A stretch of 64,000 nucleotides of DNA from Bin87 sp965203195 (GCA_965203195.1 OZ241860.1:1860001-1924000); one strand, 5' to 3'; shown: positions 1 through 8,421, counted from the stretch's first letter. Made by a program: numbers and translations. The notes: generated by a model from the letters alone, not told the origin.

Positions 1-516
1 CACCGTGCGGAACTGATAATAACGCCCCTCCCAGGCAAAAGGCTGGGGTTCCGTCATGGCCTTGAGGATTAGATCCATTCCTTCCAGCATCCGTTCCCGG
101 CCTTCGGCGGGGTTGACCCCATAGACCTGGTCCTCGTTGGGCGTGCCGCGCAGGAAGCCCATTACCAGCCGCCCGCCGGTGAGGTTGTCCAGCAGGGCCA
201 GTTCCTCGGCCAGGCGCACAGGGTTGTTCAGGGGCAGCAGCGGCCCCAGCAAGGCGATTTTGACCTGGCGGCAGCGTTCCGCGACCGCGGCGGCCATCAC
301 CGCCGGAGCGCCGGTGGCGATGCGGCCGGAGTAATGATGTTCGGAGAAGCTGATCCACTCGAAGCCGGCGGCTTCGGCCAGCTGGCATTCGGCGATGCCG
401 TCCTGGTAGCTTTGGGCCGAAAGGTCGGGGTCATTGCAGGCCGGCGGCGTGGGCCAGGCGCGGGGGAAGTCGCGCCGGCGCGCATAGCCCATGGCGCCCA
501 GATAGGATGCTTTCAT
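1..516 (-). CDS. LLM-class flavin-dependent oxidoreductase, N-terminal part (runs off left edge)
   Basis: The reverse strand is open from an ATG at 516 to position 1 (172 codons, no stop), so the C-terminal half lies outside the window. The start reads MKASYLGAMGYARRRDF. The segments SFSEHHYSG, then LLPLNNPVRLAEELALLDN and TGGRLVMGFLRGTPNEDQ are the usual (beta/alpha)8 bacterial luciferase-like signature (H-x pairs after strand 2, 'D..SGGR...G' before the flavin phosphate loop). Family members use FMN or F420 for monooxygenation or dehydrogenation; the substrate cannot be told. A GAGGGA ribosome site precedes the ATG. Two other LLM genes lie in the window (15556 and 35949), but they are distinct paralogues. 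Confidence 0.85.
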   Translation of the reverse strand, partial: MKASYLGAMGYARRRDFPRAWPTPPACNDPDLSAQSYQDGIAECQLAEAAGFEWISFSEHHYSGRIATGAPAVMAAAVAERCRQVKIALLGPLLPLNNPVRLAEELALLDNLTGGRLVMGFLRGTPNEDQVYGVNPAEGRERMLEGMDLILKAMTEPQPFAWEGRYYQFRTV

Positions 517-759
517 AGTTCCCTCGTTGCCATCCCCGCGCGCAGTCGCCGATTTGGAATTGACGAAGGCCCGGCTGCCGCCGGCGGCGCATTGACATTA
601 TTTTCGCCGAATGGTAAATTGCGCCTGTAAGGGATTGGTGCGTTGCCTGATCAGCAACGCCGCGTATTGCATAGAGCACGGGGACCCACGTTGGCCCTGC
701 TGGAACCTGCGATTGCCAATCCCTCATTTATGCCCTTTGGCAACGCTGCGGGGATATGT

Positions 760-1196
760 CTAGCTTGGCACGCCCCTCAGATCCTCGAAGCGGAACCCCC
801 GACGCGGCGAACCGTCGTCGGTTTCACTGCGCCATTCCAGTTCCCGAAATCGGTCGCAAATGGCCCTGATGTTAGTCCGTCCCTGGTTTTGCTGGGCCAA
901 AGAATAGGCCAGCAGGTCGGCAATCTGGATCCCCACGGTCGCTTTGGAGCTGACAAAGAAGGGGGGTTTCAACGATGTGGTTCAGCGTCCGGCCGATTGA
1001 GTTCCTGTACAGGAAGTTGACGAAAGCCCGGGCTCGTTGCGTGTCCGTTTTTTCGTCCTGGGAATCAAGGGCCACGATGGCCATATCGTCGGCGCCGTTC
1101 TCTACCATCATAGCATGGCGATGGCCGACCAAACCGTGAAGCCGTCGGGGTCTTTGGGACGCGGCCATTCGGACTCGTCAACGAACACCAGCAAAA
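760..1196 (-). pseudogene. DUF3800 family gene, degraded by frameshifts and deletion
   Basis: Three reverse-strand frames together spell a short DUF3800 protein. The N-terminus (about 1196-1110) has ILLVFVDESEWPRPKD, the family's opening FVDES motif. A second frame (about 1110-955) reads MAIVALDSQDEKTDTQRARA and continues with FLYRNSIGRTLNHIVETP. A third frame (about 960-760) reads VGIQIADLLAYSLAQQNQ, the conserved C-terminal IADLLAY motif. Intact DUF3800 proteins are about 230-280 residues; only about 145 codons remain, so the middle is lost and at least two frameshifts are needed. No ATG precedes FVDES; a GGGAGG lies just upstream of ATT/TTG. DUF3800 proteins have an RNase H-like fold and often sit near mobile or defence genes. 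It is almost certainly non-functional. Confidence 0.7.
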
Positions 1197-1402
1197 TGAA
1201 ACCTCCCGGATTACGCCCTTCGCAAAATAGCAGAAACCGCGCGCCAATACTACCACAACGGGTGTGCGAAACAGGACAATCGCCCGATTGCGGCAATTCC
1301 GCGCCTATGGCGTTGCCCCGCCGCCGCCTGATTTGCGGTATTATTGCCCCCGGCAAGATCCATCCCTTACCCACCAAAGGGCATTCCACAGGGCGTTTCC
1401 CG

Positions 1403-1846
1403 ATGCAAACCCGCGCCTTTACCCGCAAAATCAGAACCGAAACCGCGCCGCAGTTCATCGACATCACCGACTGGGCGCAAGGCTGCGTGACCCGGGCCGG
1501 CGTGACCAACGGCTTCGCGCTGGTCTATTCGCCGCACACTACCGCCGCTGTGACCATCAACGAAAACGAACCCCTGCTGATTGAGGATCTGACCCGCTTC
1601 CTGGAACGGCTCTGCCCCCGCCAAGCCGAGTATCGGCACAACGACTTCGCCGTCCGCACCGTCAATATGACCGAACAGGAATCGCCCAACGCTCACGCTC
1701 ACCTGCTGCGTCTGATGATGGGCGGCAGCGAAACCATCCCCCTGGTGAGCGGCGCAATGATCCTGGGGCGCTGGCAAAGCATCTTTTTCGTGGAGCTGGA
1801 CCACCCCCGTTCCCGTGAAGTGATGGTCCAGATTGTGGGCGAGTAG
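1403..1846 (+). CDS. YjbQ/UPF0047 family protein (secondary thiamine-phosphate synthase type)
   Basis: The 147-residue product matches the UPF0047 family in length and motifs: VYSPHTTAAVTINENE near residue 45, NAHAHLLRLMMGGSE near residue 100, and the closing GRWQSIFFVELDHPRSREV. The SPHTTA and HAHL histidines form the presumed active site. The E. coli homologue YjbQ shows weak thiamine-phosphate synthase activity, but the physiological role is unsettled. The open frame extends upstream to 1037, but that part has no family similarity; the ATG at 1403 gives the normal N-terminus. hpnC follows 17 bases later in the same direction. Confidence 0.85.
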   Translation: MQTRAFTRKIRTETAPQFIDITDWAQGCVTRAGVTNGFALVYSPHTTAAVTINENEPLLIEDLTRFLERLCPRQAEYRHNDFAVRTVNMTEQESPNAHAHLLRLMMGGSETIPLVSGAMILGRWQSIFFVELDHPRSREVMVQIVGE

Positions 1847-1863
1847 CCCGGCGCGGCCCCGCA

Positions 1864-2898
1864 ATGTCCGGCCCTGCCAACGCTCCCGCATCCCCTGCGG
1901 CACCGGAGCCGGCCCTGGCGCCGGCAAATGCCGGCGCTGACGCCGAAGCTCGTCCTGCCGGCGGCATCGCTTTGGAGGACGCCTATCGCTACTGCGCTCG
2001 GCTGGCGCGTTCTCACTACGAAAACTTCAATGTGGGCGGCTGCGTCACGCCCAAAGACAAGCTGCCCCACATCTACGCCATCTATGCCTGGTGCCGCACG
2101 GTGGATGACCTGGGCGACGAAGGGATGCCCGCCGGCCATAGCCCTGGCGCCAACCCTGGCGACAGCGATAACGCCGCCATCCGGCGCCACCGGCTGGGGC
2201 TGCTGGACTGGTGGCAATCGGAACTGGACGCCGTGTATGGCGGCGGGCGCCCGGAACATCCGGTAAGCATCGCCGTGCAGCATACCGTAGGCGTTTTTGA
2301 CATTCCGCGCTTGCCCTTTGACCGGCTGATTCACGCCAACCGCATTGACCAGGGCAGTGGGCGCTTCGCCACCCGGGAGGATGTGCTGGAGTATTGCCAA
2401 TACTCCGCCAACCCCGTGGGCCACCTGTACCTGCACCTGTTCGGGTACGCCGATGCGGAACGCCGGCGGCGGGCCGATTGTACTTGCACCGCCCTCCAGC
2501 TGACCAACTTCTGGCAGGATGTGGCCCGCGACTACCGGGAGCGCAACCGCATCTACCTGCCCCAGGCGGATATGGCGCGCTACGGCGTCCGGGAGTCGGA
2601 CATTGCCGCCGGGAACGCCACGCCGGCCTTCCGCGCGCTGCTGCGGGAGCACTGCGACCTGGCCCGGGAGCTGTTCCGGGAGGGAGCGCCTCTGGCGGCG
2701 TCTCTGGGCCGGCCGGCGCGGCTGCCGGTGGCGCTGTTCACCCGCGGGGGCGTGGCCGTGCTGGACGCCATCCACCGCCAGGATTACGATGTGCTGGGCC
2801 GCCGGCCGGCTCTTTCCAAAGGCCGCAAAGTTCGGCTGCTGGCGTCGGCTCTGATTCGCAGCCGGCTGGGGCGGGGCTATGGGCTGCCGCAAGGCTGA
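1864..2898 (+). CDS. hpnC: Squalene synthase HpnC (hydroxysqualene synthase)
   Basis: This is a 344-residue head-to-head prenyl synthase. The first aspartate motif is YAWCRTVDDLGDE (about residue 79-91) and the second is NFWQDVARDYRERNRIYLPQ (about 216-235). In the hpnCDE route HpnD makes presqualene diphosphate from two farnesyl diphosphates, HpnC converts it to hydroxysqualene and HpnE reduces that to squalene. The first about 35 residues are Ala/Pro-rich and outside the fold, so a later start is possible, though no better ATG is evident. hpnD and hpnE follow at 3564 and 4487, separated from hpnC by a small gene pair with its own promoter. No squalene-hopene cyclase is in the window. Confidence 0.9.
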   Translation: MSGPANAPASPAAPEPALAPANAGADAEARPAGGIALEDAYRYCARLARSHYENFNVGGCVTPKDKLPHIYAIYAWCRTVDDLGDEGMPAGHSPGANPGDSDNAAIRRHRLGLLDWWQSELDAVYGGGRPEHPVSIAVQHTVGVFDIPRLPFDRLIHANRIDQGSGRFATREDVLEYCQYSANPVGHLYLHLFGYADAERRRRADCTCTALQLTNFWQDVARDYRERNRIYLPQADMARYGVRESDIAAGNATPAFRALLREHCDLARELFREGAPLAASLGRPARLPVALFTRGGVAVLDAIHRQDYDVLGRRPALSKGRKVRLLASALIRSRLGRGYGLPQG

Positions 2899-2967
2899 TG
2901 GCCGCAAAGTTGACGGCTATGATGTCTTACGATGCGAGGCTCATAAAACAGCGCGCGGTTAATCCTT

Positions 2968-2997
2968 GAAAAGGGAGCCCGCGAAAAGGGAGCCCGC
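2968..2997. repeat. Two perfect 15-bp direct repeats upstream of a promoter
   Basis: GAAAAGGGAGCCCGC occurs twice back to back, ending two bases before a TTGACA box at 2999. Position and perfection suggest slippage or an activator site; the sequence alone does not decide. Confidence 0.6.
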
Positions 2998-2998
2998 G

Positions 2999-3028
2999 TT
3001 GACAGGCCCGCCTGATTTATGCTGTAAT
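2999..3028 (+). promoter_or_regulatory. Sigma70-type promoter for the small gene pair
   Basis: TTGACA (2999-3004), an 18-base spacer and TGTAAT (3023-3028). The expected start of transcription near 3035 is at the AGGAGG ribosome site (3035-3040), so the leader would be extremely short. This supports the reality of the small ORF starting at 3048. Confidence 0.55.
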
Positions 3029-3047
3029 GCGGCCAGGAGGTGGCATC

Positions 3048-3209
3048 ATGGCGACGATGGACACCAAGACCCCGCCCAAGGCCAGCGAGATGCGCAAGGC
3101 CAGGCGGTTGCAAAAGCGCACGCTGGCACAGCTGGAACTGGTGCATAAACTGGCGCCGGAACTGCGGCCGCGTGGGGTTAAGCGCGGCGGCACCCGTGGA
3201 CAGGGCTGA
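3048..3209 (+). CDS. Small basic hypothetical protein (53 aa)
   Basis: The ORF starts MATMDTKTPPKASEMRKARR and is Lys/Arg-rich throughout, ending RGVKRGGTRGQG. A perfect AGGAGG lies 7 bases before the ATG and a TTGACA/TGTAAT promoter just upstream. The last 14 bases overlap the next frame, which starts GTG at 3196, suggesting translational coupling. I recognise no family. It could bind nucleic acid because of its charge, but that is speculation. It interrupts the hpnC-hpnD spacing. Confidence 0.45.
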   Translation: MATMDTKTPPKASEMRKARRLQKRTLAQLELVHKLAPELRPRGVKRGGTRGQG

Positions 3210-3507
3210 CGACGACTATATCGTCCAGCAATTGACGGAGCTGGGCGCCAGGGTAATCAGTGAAGCCATACACTATATCGCAATGTTGCGCGACCGGGAT
3301 CGGCCGGCGGCAATTGCCTTGCGGGACGGCGTATTGCGGCCCGCCGAGCGGGGCAACCGGATAGAGGCCGAAGCGGGCATAAACGCTTTCAGGCGCAATC
3401 ACTATGACCGGGAACCCTACCTGCGGATGCATTTCAGTGGCGTTATGGCTTCGCTGGCGCCGGGCATTGCCACACTGGCCAGGGCTGAGCGGTACGGTGT
3501 AATATGA
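3196..3507 (+). CDS. Hypothetical protein (103 aa), coupled to the upstream small ORF
   Basis: The frame opens at a GTG overlapping the end of the preceding small gene and reads MDRADDDYIVQQLTELGARV, continuing as a mixed helical sequence without low complexity; codon choice resembles real genes nearby. No family is recognised and no membrane segment is seen. A strong hairpin (3508-3530) follows directly after the stop, consistent with the pair forming a unit that ends there. The start is uncertain, since GTG is the only reasonable one. Confidence 0.45.
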   Translation: MDRADDDYIVQQLTELGARVISEAIHYIAMLRDRDRPAAIALRDGVLRPAERGNRIEAEAGINAFRRNHYDREPYLRMHFSGVMASLAPGIATLARAERYGVI

Positions 3508-3530
3508 CCTCGCTGATTATCGCAGCGAGG
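3508..3530 (+). terminator. Hairpin after the small gene pair
   Basis: CCTCGCTG and CAGCGAGG form a perfect 8-bp stem with a 7-base loop directly at the stop codon of the 3196-3507 frame. There is no U tract, so it may act with Rho or only protect the 3' end. Confidence 0.45.
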
Positions 3531-3563
3531 GGTAGGGGTTATCGTATGTAATTCCCCCCTGCT

Positions 3564-4490
3564 ATGGCTGTCCCGCCTGTGACTATGCCCACGCCATTGC
3601 GCCCGGTTCCCGCCGCCGCGCCGCCCTCGCCCCGGGTACTGGCCGCCGCTTACGACGAATGCCGGCGGGTGACCCGCCGGGAGGCCCGCAACTTTTATTT
3701 CGCCTTTCTGACGCTGCCGGCGGCGCAGCGGCGCGCCATCTATGTGGCCTACGCCTTCTGCCGCTACTGCGACGACGCGGTGGACGCCGCCGGCGCTCCC
3801 GCCGAAAAGCGGGCCCGCGTCAACTACCTGCGCCGGCAGCTGGCCGAAGCCTACGCCGGGCGCGCCGACCAACCCCTGTTTATCGGGCTGGCCGATGTAG
3901 CCGCCACCTACGCCATTCCCCAGGAGTACTTCGCCGAAGTACTCAACGGCGTGGAATCGGATCTGACCCGCACCCGCTACGCCAGTTTTGCGGAGCTGCG
4001 CGGCTACTGCTACCAGGTAGCCTCCGCAGTGGGGCTGATTTGCATCCACATATTCGGCTACCGGGGGGGCGAGGAGGCGCGCGGCTACGCCGTTGACCTG
4101 GGGGTGGCCATGCAGCTGGCCAACATCTGCCGCGATGTGCGCGAGGACTGGGAGTTCGGGCGCGTCTATCTGCCCCAGGATGAGATGGCGCGTTTCGGCG
4201 TAACCGATGCGGACATTGCCGCGGGCGTGGTCACGGAGGGTTTCGCGGCGCTGCTGCGGTTTCAGATTGACCGCGCGCGGCAGTACTTCGCCAGCGGACG
4301 CCGGCTGCTGCCCTGTCTGCCCCGGCGTTCCCGGGCCTGTCCCGCCGCCCTGGGGCTGATTTACGGCGGCGTACTGGACCGGATTGAAGCCGCCGGCTGT
4401 GATGTGTTCCGGGAACGCATCGCCTTGAGCAAGGGCGCCAAGGCGCGCCTGATGGTGCAAGCCTGGCTGGCCGGCCCTCTGCTGAAATGA
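3564..4490 (+). CDS. hpnD: Presqualene diphosphate synthase HpnD
   Basis: This 308-residue squalene/phytoene synthase-family enzyme has both aspartate motifs: YAFCRYCDDAVDAA (about 66-79) and QLANICRDVREDWEFGRVYL (about 178-197). HpnD condenses two farnesyl diphosphates to presqualene diphosphate, using Mg2+ bound by these motifs. The first about 25 residues (Pro/Ala-rich) precede the fold; a second ATG at residue 8 is an alternative start. It overlaps hpnE by four bases (ATGA at 4487-4490), so the two are translationally coupled. Confidence 0.92.
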   Translation: MAVPPVTMPTPLRPVPAAAPPSPRVLAAAYDECRRVTRREARNFYFAFLTLPAAQRRAIYVAYAFCRYCDDAVDAAGAPAEKRARVNYLRRQLAEAYAGRADQPLFIGLADVAATYAIPQEYFAEVLNGVESDLTRTRYASFAELRGYCYQVASAVGLICIHIFGYRGGEEARGYAVDLGVAMQLANICRDVREDWEFGRVYLPQDEMARFGVTDADIAAGVVTEGFAALLRFQIDRARQYFASGRRLLPCLPRRSRACPAALGLIYGGVLDRIEAAGCDVFRERIALSKGAKARLMVQAWLAGPLLK

Positions 4491-5875
4491 GCGCTGAAAC
4501 GACCGCCGCCAGCGCCCTGGTGATTGGCGGCGGGCTGGCCGGCATTGCCGCCGCCCTGCGGCTGGCGGAAGCCGGCCGTAGGGTTACGCTGCTGGAGGCC
4601 CGCGCCAGCCTGGGCGGGCGGGCCTACTCCTATGCCGACCCCCAAACCGGGCGAGTCCACGACAACGGGCAGCACGTCATCGTGGGCGCCTGCCATAACC
4701 TAATCGCCTTTCTGGAGGGCATCGGGGCCGGCCCCCGGTGGCGTCTGCAACCCAGGCTGGATGTGGCCGTGTATAACCGGGCCGGCCGGCGGGGGCGGCT
4801 TTACGGGACGCCGCTGCCGGCGCCGGCGCACCTGCTGCCCGCCTTTCTGACTTATCCCCATCTGGGGATTGCCGACAAGCTGCGGGCCGTGCGCGGCCTG
4901 CTGGCGGCGATGCGGGCCGACCGGCGGCGGGCGGCCCTGGAGGATATCGACTTCCGCCACTGGCTGCGCGCGCACGGGCAGTCGGAACGGGCCATCGCCA
5001 ACCTGTGGAATGTGCTGGTGGAAGGCGCTCTGAATGACAATGTCGGCTCCGTCAGCGCCGCCATGGGGCTGATGATTGTCCAGGATGGGCTGCTCAAGGG
5101 GCGGCATAATGCCAATGTGGGCTACCCGGTTGTTTCCCTGGGCGATGCCCTGGGCGGGCCGGCGCGGCGTCATCTGGCGCAGCTGGGGGTGCGGATAATG
5201 ACCGGCTGCGCCGCCCGCCGCATTGTGGCGGGGGAGGATGCCGTCGTGCGTAAAGTCGTGGTCGCCGGCGGGCGGACGCTGGCGGCGGACGCCTACATCA
5301 GCGCGGTGCCCTTTTGGGTTCTGCCCAACCTGCTGCCGCCGGCGCTGGCGGCCGCCGCGTCTTTGGAGCGCCGGGCCGGGCTGCGGACGGCGCCGATTGT
5401 CAATGTCCACCTGCGGTATGACCGCCCCGTTATGGCTGGTGATTTCCGCTATTTCGTGGACAGCCCGCTTCAGTGGGTGTTCAACCATTCGGCTATCCGC
5501 AACGACGGCGGCGGCGCGGGCGATGAAGCCGGCGGGCAGTCGCTGACGGTGTCCATCAGCGCGGCGTGGGATTATATTGACCGGCCCCGGGACGCGCTGG
5601 CGCAGGGGATTGCCGCCGAAATGCGGGCCGTTTTTCCCGCCGCCGGGCGCGCCGCGCTGCGGGAGGCCGTGGTGGTCAAGCAGCGCCGCGCTACCTTTCG
5701 TTGCGCGCCCGGCGCCGGCCGGCTGCGGCCCGGCCCGGCCACGGCGTCCCCCAATCTGTTTCTGGCCGGGGAATGGACGGATACCGGCTGGCCTTCTACT
5801 ATGGAAGGGGCGGTTATCAGCGGCTACAATGCGGCGGCGGCGGCGCTGTCGGCGGCAGGCGCCGGTCTCCGGTAG
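4487..5875 (+). CDS. hpnE: Hydroxysqualene dehydroxylase HpnE (FAD-dependent)
   Basis: A 462-residue FAD-dependent amine oxidase-type protein. The N-terminal dinucleotide-binding loop reads VIGGGLAGIAAALRLAEAG with the downstream acidic LLEAR, followed by ASLGGRAYSY. The C-terminal FAD-binding stretch is LFLAGEWTDTGWPSTMEGAV. HpnE reduces hydroxysqualene to squalene, completing the pathway begun by HpnD and HpnC. It starts inside the last codon of hpnD (ATGA overlap). Length is about 30 residues more than typical, partly from a loop near residue 340 (DGGGAGDEAGGQ). Confidence 0.9.
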   Translation: MSAETTAASALVIGGGLAGIAAALRLAEAGRRVTLLEARASLGGRAYSYADPQTGRVHDNGQHVIVGACHNLIAFLEGIGAGPRWRLQPRLDVAVYNRAGRRGRLYGTPLPAPAHLLPAFLTYPHLGIADKLRAVRGLLAAMRADRRRAALEDIDFRHWLRAHGQSERAIANLWNVLVEGALNDNVGSVSAAMGLMIVQDGLLKGRHNANVGYPVVSLGDALGGPARRHLAQLGVRIMTGCAARRIVAGEDAVVRKVVVAGGRTLAADAYISAVPFWVLPNLLPPALAAAASLERRAGLRTAPIVNVHLRYDRPVMAGDFRYFVDSPLQWVFNHSAIRNDGGGAGDEAGGQSLTVSISAAWDYIDRPRDALAQGIAAEMRAVFPAAGRAALREAVVVKQRRATFRCAPGAGRLRPGPATASPNLFLAGEWTDTGWPSTMEGAVISGYNAAAAALSAAGAGLR

Positions 5876-5953
5876 CGGGCAGTTGGTAGCCGGCCGCCGG
5901 CAGCGGGTGGGAACAGACTGCCGGGAGCGAAACCGTCACTGGCAAGCGGCATA

Positions 5954-6040
5954 ATGACAAGCAGCATACTGGCAAGCGGATACTGGCAAGCGGATACTGG
6001 CAAGCGGATACTGGCAAGCGGATACTGGCAAGCGGCATAA
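5954..6040 (+). CDS. Possible 28-residue upstream ORF overlapping the response regulator start
   Basis: The frame opens ATGACAAGCAGCATACTG, nearly the same as the start of the regulator gene (ATGGCAAGCAGCATACTG at 6040), and then runs through four 14-bp repeats to a TAA whose last A is the first base of the regulator ATG (TAATG, 6038-6042). It may be a leader peptide giving translational coupling, or just a by-product of duplication of the gene start. No separate ribosome site is obvious. Confidence 0.3.
   Translation: MTSSILASGYWQADTGKRILASGYWQAA
5971..6026. repeat. Four tandem copies of a 14-bp unit at the regulator gene start
   Basis: GGCAAGCGGATACT is repeated four times perfectly, flanked on both sides by the related GGCAAGCGGCATAATG. 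The unit clearly derives from the first codons of the response regulator. A 14-bp unit changes reading frame with each copy, so copy number changes would switch the frame feeding the regulator start. Confidence 0.85.
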
Positions 6041-6768
6041 TGGCAAGCAGCATACTGGTGATTGAGGACGATCCCGGCATTGTCAAAATCGTCCGGCTTT
6101 ACCTGGAACGGGACGGGCACCGGGTGGCCACGGCCGCCGACGGCGCGGCCGGCCTGCGTCTGGCGCAGGAATCCCCGCCGGATCTGGTTGTGCTGGATTT
6201 GATGCTGCCGCGCCTGGACGGAATGGCGGTGTGCCGGGCCCTGCGGGCGCAATCGGAGGTGCCGATAATTATGGTCACGGCGCGGGCGGGCGAGGATGAC
6301 CGGCTGGCCGGGCTGGATCTGGGCGCCGATGATTACATCGTCAAGCCCTTCAGCCCCCGGGAGCTGGCGGCGCGGGTGCGGGCCGTGCTGCGGCGCGCCG
6401 CCCGGGCGGAAAACGCCAGCAGCGGCGCCGGCGCCAACTCGGGCCGTCCGCCCCGGCTGGAGTATGATGGCATTGTGATTGACCTGGAGGCCCGCGCCGT
6501 CCGCATTGGCGACCGCAGTCCGGCCCTGACGCCTACGGAGTTCCGGCTGCTGGCGATGCTGGCGCAGCAGCCGGGGCGAGTTTTCAGCCGCGACCAGATT
6601 ATAGAAAACGCTTTCGGCGACGATTACGACGGGTTTGACCGCACGGTAGATGTTCATATCGCCAACCTGCGCCGCAAGATAGAACCGGACGGCAAGAGGC
6701 CACGCTATGTACAGACCGTCCACGGCGTGGGGTATCGGTTCGGCGCGGGCCAGGGCCGGTCGTCATAG
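6040..6768 (+). CDS. OmpR/PhoB-family response regulator
   Basis: 242 residues: receiver domain (about 5-120) with acidic pair ED at 9-10, phospho-acceptor Asp53 in VVLDLMLPRLDG, MVTARA and YIVKPF; then a winged-helix DNA-binding domain (about 145-238) with RVFSRDQIIENAF and ending VQTVHGVGYRFG. It should be phosphorylated by the kinase encoded directly downstream and regulate transcription. Candidate targets include the exported protein at 8422. It resembles BaeR/MprA-type regulators of envelope stress, but the stimulus cannot be read from sequence. Its start codon is embedded in a repeat array (5941-6056). Confidence 0.92.
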   Translation: MASSILVIEDDPGIVKIVRLYLERDGHRVATAADGAAGLRLAQESPPDLVVLDLMLPRLDGMAVCRALRAQSEVPIIMVTARAGEDDRLAGLDLGADDYIVKPFSPRELAARVRAVLRRAARAENASSGAGANSGRPPRLEYDGIVIDLEARAVRIGDRSPALTPTEFRLLAMLAQQPGRVFSRDQIIENAFGDDYDGFDRTVDVHIANLRRKIEPDGKRPRYVQTVHGVGYRFGAGQGRSS

Positions 6769-6822
6769 GCGCCGTCGTTCCGGCCAATGTCCGGTTCGGG
6801 CCAGGGTATCGGGCCAGGGTCA

Positions 6823-8268
6823 ATGAAACGCAACTGGAAATTCGGTTTGCGGCTGCGGCTGGCGGCGGGCTTTATCGCCATTCTGGCGCTGTCCACCGGG
6901 GCGGTGAGCCTGTTCACGGGCTATGTGGCGCAGCGGGAGGTGGACCGCATCCAGGCGCATCAGGACCGGGTGCGAGCCGGGCGTCTGAATGCGGAGCTGG
7001 CACGTTTTTACGACAACGCGGGCGACTGGCATGGGGTGCAGGAATTCATCGTGCGGGCCGGGCTGCTGTCGGGGCGGGAGGTGGTAGTTCTGGACGCCGA
7101 CGGGAATGTGGTGGGGGACAGCCGGCAGTGGCGCCATTCCCGGCTGCCCCGCCGTCATCACGACCGGCGGGAGGAGGCGGCGCATAACGCCCACGCCCAT
7201 TTGCCGCCGCCGGACGAATTCACGCCGCTTTACGATGGCGAAAACCGGGTGGGCGCCGCCCTGGTGATCCCGCGGGAACGGCCGGATGCGCCCCCCGGCG
7301 CCGAGGAACCCCGCCTGGCGGAGTTCGCCGAGGCGGTCAACGATTCCCTCACCATTGCCGGCCTAGCGGCGGGCGTGGCCGGCATTCTCCTGGTGGTTCT
7401 GCTGTCCCGCCGCACTCTGGGCGCGATTGGCAGCCTGACCGCGGCTGCCCGCGCTCTGGGCGGCGGCGATCTGGCGCGCCGCGTAGAGGTGAAAGGCGGC
7501 GATGAAATCGCCGAGCTGGGGCACGCTTTCAACGCGATGGCCGAAGCGTTGCAGGACGCCGAGCGCCAGCGCCGCAGCCTGGTGGCGGACGTAGCCCACG
7601 AACTGCGGACGCCGCTGGCCAACATTCAGGGCCACGTTGAGGCCATCCAGGATGGGCTGATACCCGCCGATGACGCCGCGCTGGAGACGCTGCACCGGCA
7701 GGCCGGCTACCTGACGCGGCTGGTTAATGACCTGCGTCTGCTGGCGCAGAGCGAAGCGCGGGAACTGCGCCTGGATATGGGGCCGGCAGCGGCGGACGAA
7801 CTGGTGGAACGGGTGGCGGCGTCTTTCCGGCCCCGCGCCGAGGCGGGCGCCGTGCGTCTGGTGACCGAGGTCGCTCCCGGCCTGCCGCCGCTTAACATTG
7901 ACCGGCTGCGGATTGAGCAGGCGCTGGGCAATCTGACGGACAACGCCCTGGGGCATACGCCGGCCGGCGGAACGGTGGCCATTGCCGCCGTCCGGCACGG
8001 CCAGGGGGTGCGAATCACGGTGTCGGACACCGGGGCGGGCATTCCGGCGGAAGCGCTGCCCTATGTGTTTGACCGTCTCTACCGGGTTGACCCGTCCCGG
8101 GACCGGGCTACCGGCGGCGCCGGGCTGGGCTTGACCATCGCCCGCCAGCTGGTAAAGGCTCACGGCGGGGACATCTGGGCGGAGAGCGCCCCCGGGGCGG
8201 GCAGCCGTTTCGGGTTTGATCTGCCGGGGGCGGAGTTCCGGCAAGGCAATCGGATGGAGGGAAGTTGA
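6823..8268 (+). CDS. Sensor histidine kinase (HAMP, HisKA, HATPase)
   Basis: 481 residues from ATG 6823 (the frame extends to 6787, but the first 12 codons repeat GSGQG/GPGS and lack a ribosome site). Transmembrane segment 1 is near residues 8-30, a periplasmic sensor loop follows that includes a His-rich patch (RRHHDRREEAAHNAHAH), segment 2 is near 172-195, then HAMP, the H-box VAHELRTPLANIQGH, N-box NLTDNALGHTP, G1 VSDTGAGIP and G2 GGAGLGLTIARQL. The His-rich loop may bind metal. It pairs with the response regulator 54 bases upstream and is followed by an exported protein gene. Confidence 0.92.
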   Translation: MKRNWKFGLRLRLAAGFIAILALSTGAVSLFTGYVAQREVDRIQAHQDRVRAGRLNAELARFYDNAGDWHGVQEFIVRAGLLSGREVVVLDADGNVVGDSRQWRHSRLPRRHHDRREEAAHNAHAHLPPPDEFTPLYDGENRVGAALVIPRERPDAPPGAEEPRLAEFAEAVNDSLTIAGLAAGVAGILLVVLLSRRTLGAIGSLTAAARALGGGDLARRVEVKGGDEIAELGHAFNAMAEALQDAERQRRSLVADVAHELRTPLANIQGHVEAIQDGLIPADDAALETLHRQAGYLTRLVNDLRLLAQSEARELRLDMGPAAADELVERVAASFRPRAEAGAVRLVTEVAPGLPPLNIDRLRIEQALGNLTDNALGHTPAGGTVAIAAVRHGQGVRITVSDTGAGIPAEALPYVFDRLYRVDPSRDRATGGAGLGLTIARQLVKAHGGDIWAESAPGAGSRFGFDLPGAEFRQGNRMEGS

Positions 8269-8421
8269 AGTCGGAGAGGGCGGGCAAGGCGGGCAATGTG
8301 AGGAATGTGGGGAACTTTGATAATTTCTTAACATCGCCGGGCTATTCTGAATGTCGCAAAGCCGCCCCAGGGCCGGAGCGCCCGGCCCAAAATCAGCGGC
8401 GGGCGGCATCAGGAGGCAGAT

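Noticed and set aside
1338..1343. TATTAT as a promoter for the YjbQ gene
   Set aside because: No -35 box at a suitable distance and no extended -10, so a chance match cannot be excluded.
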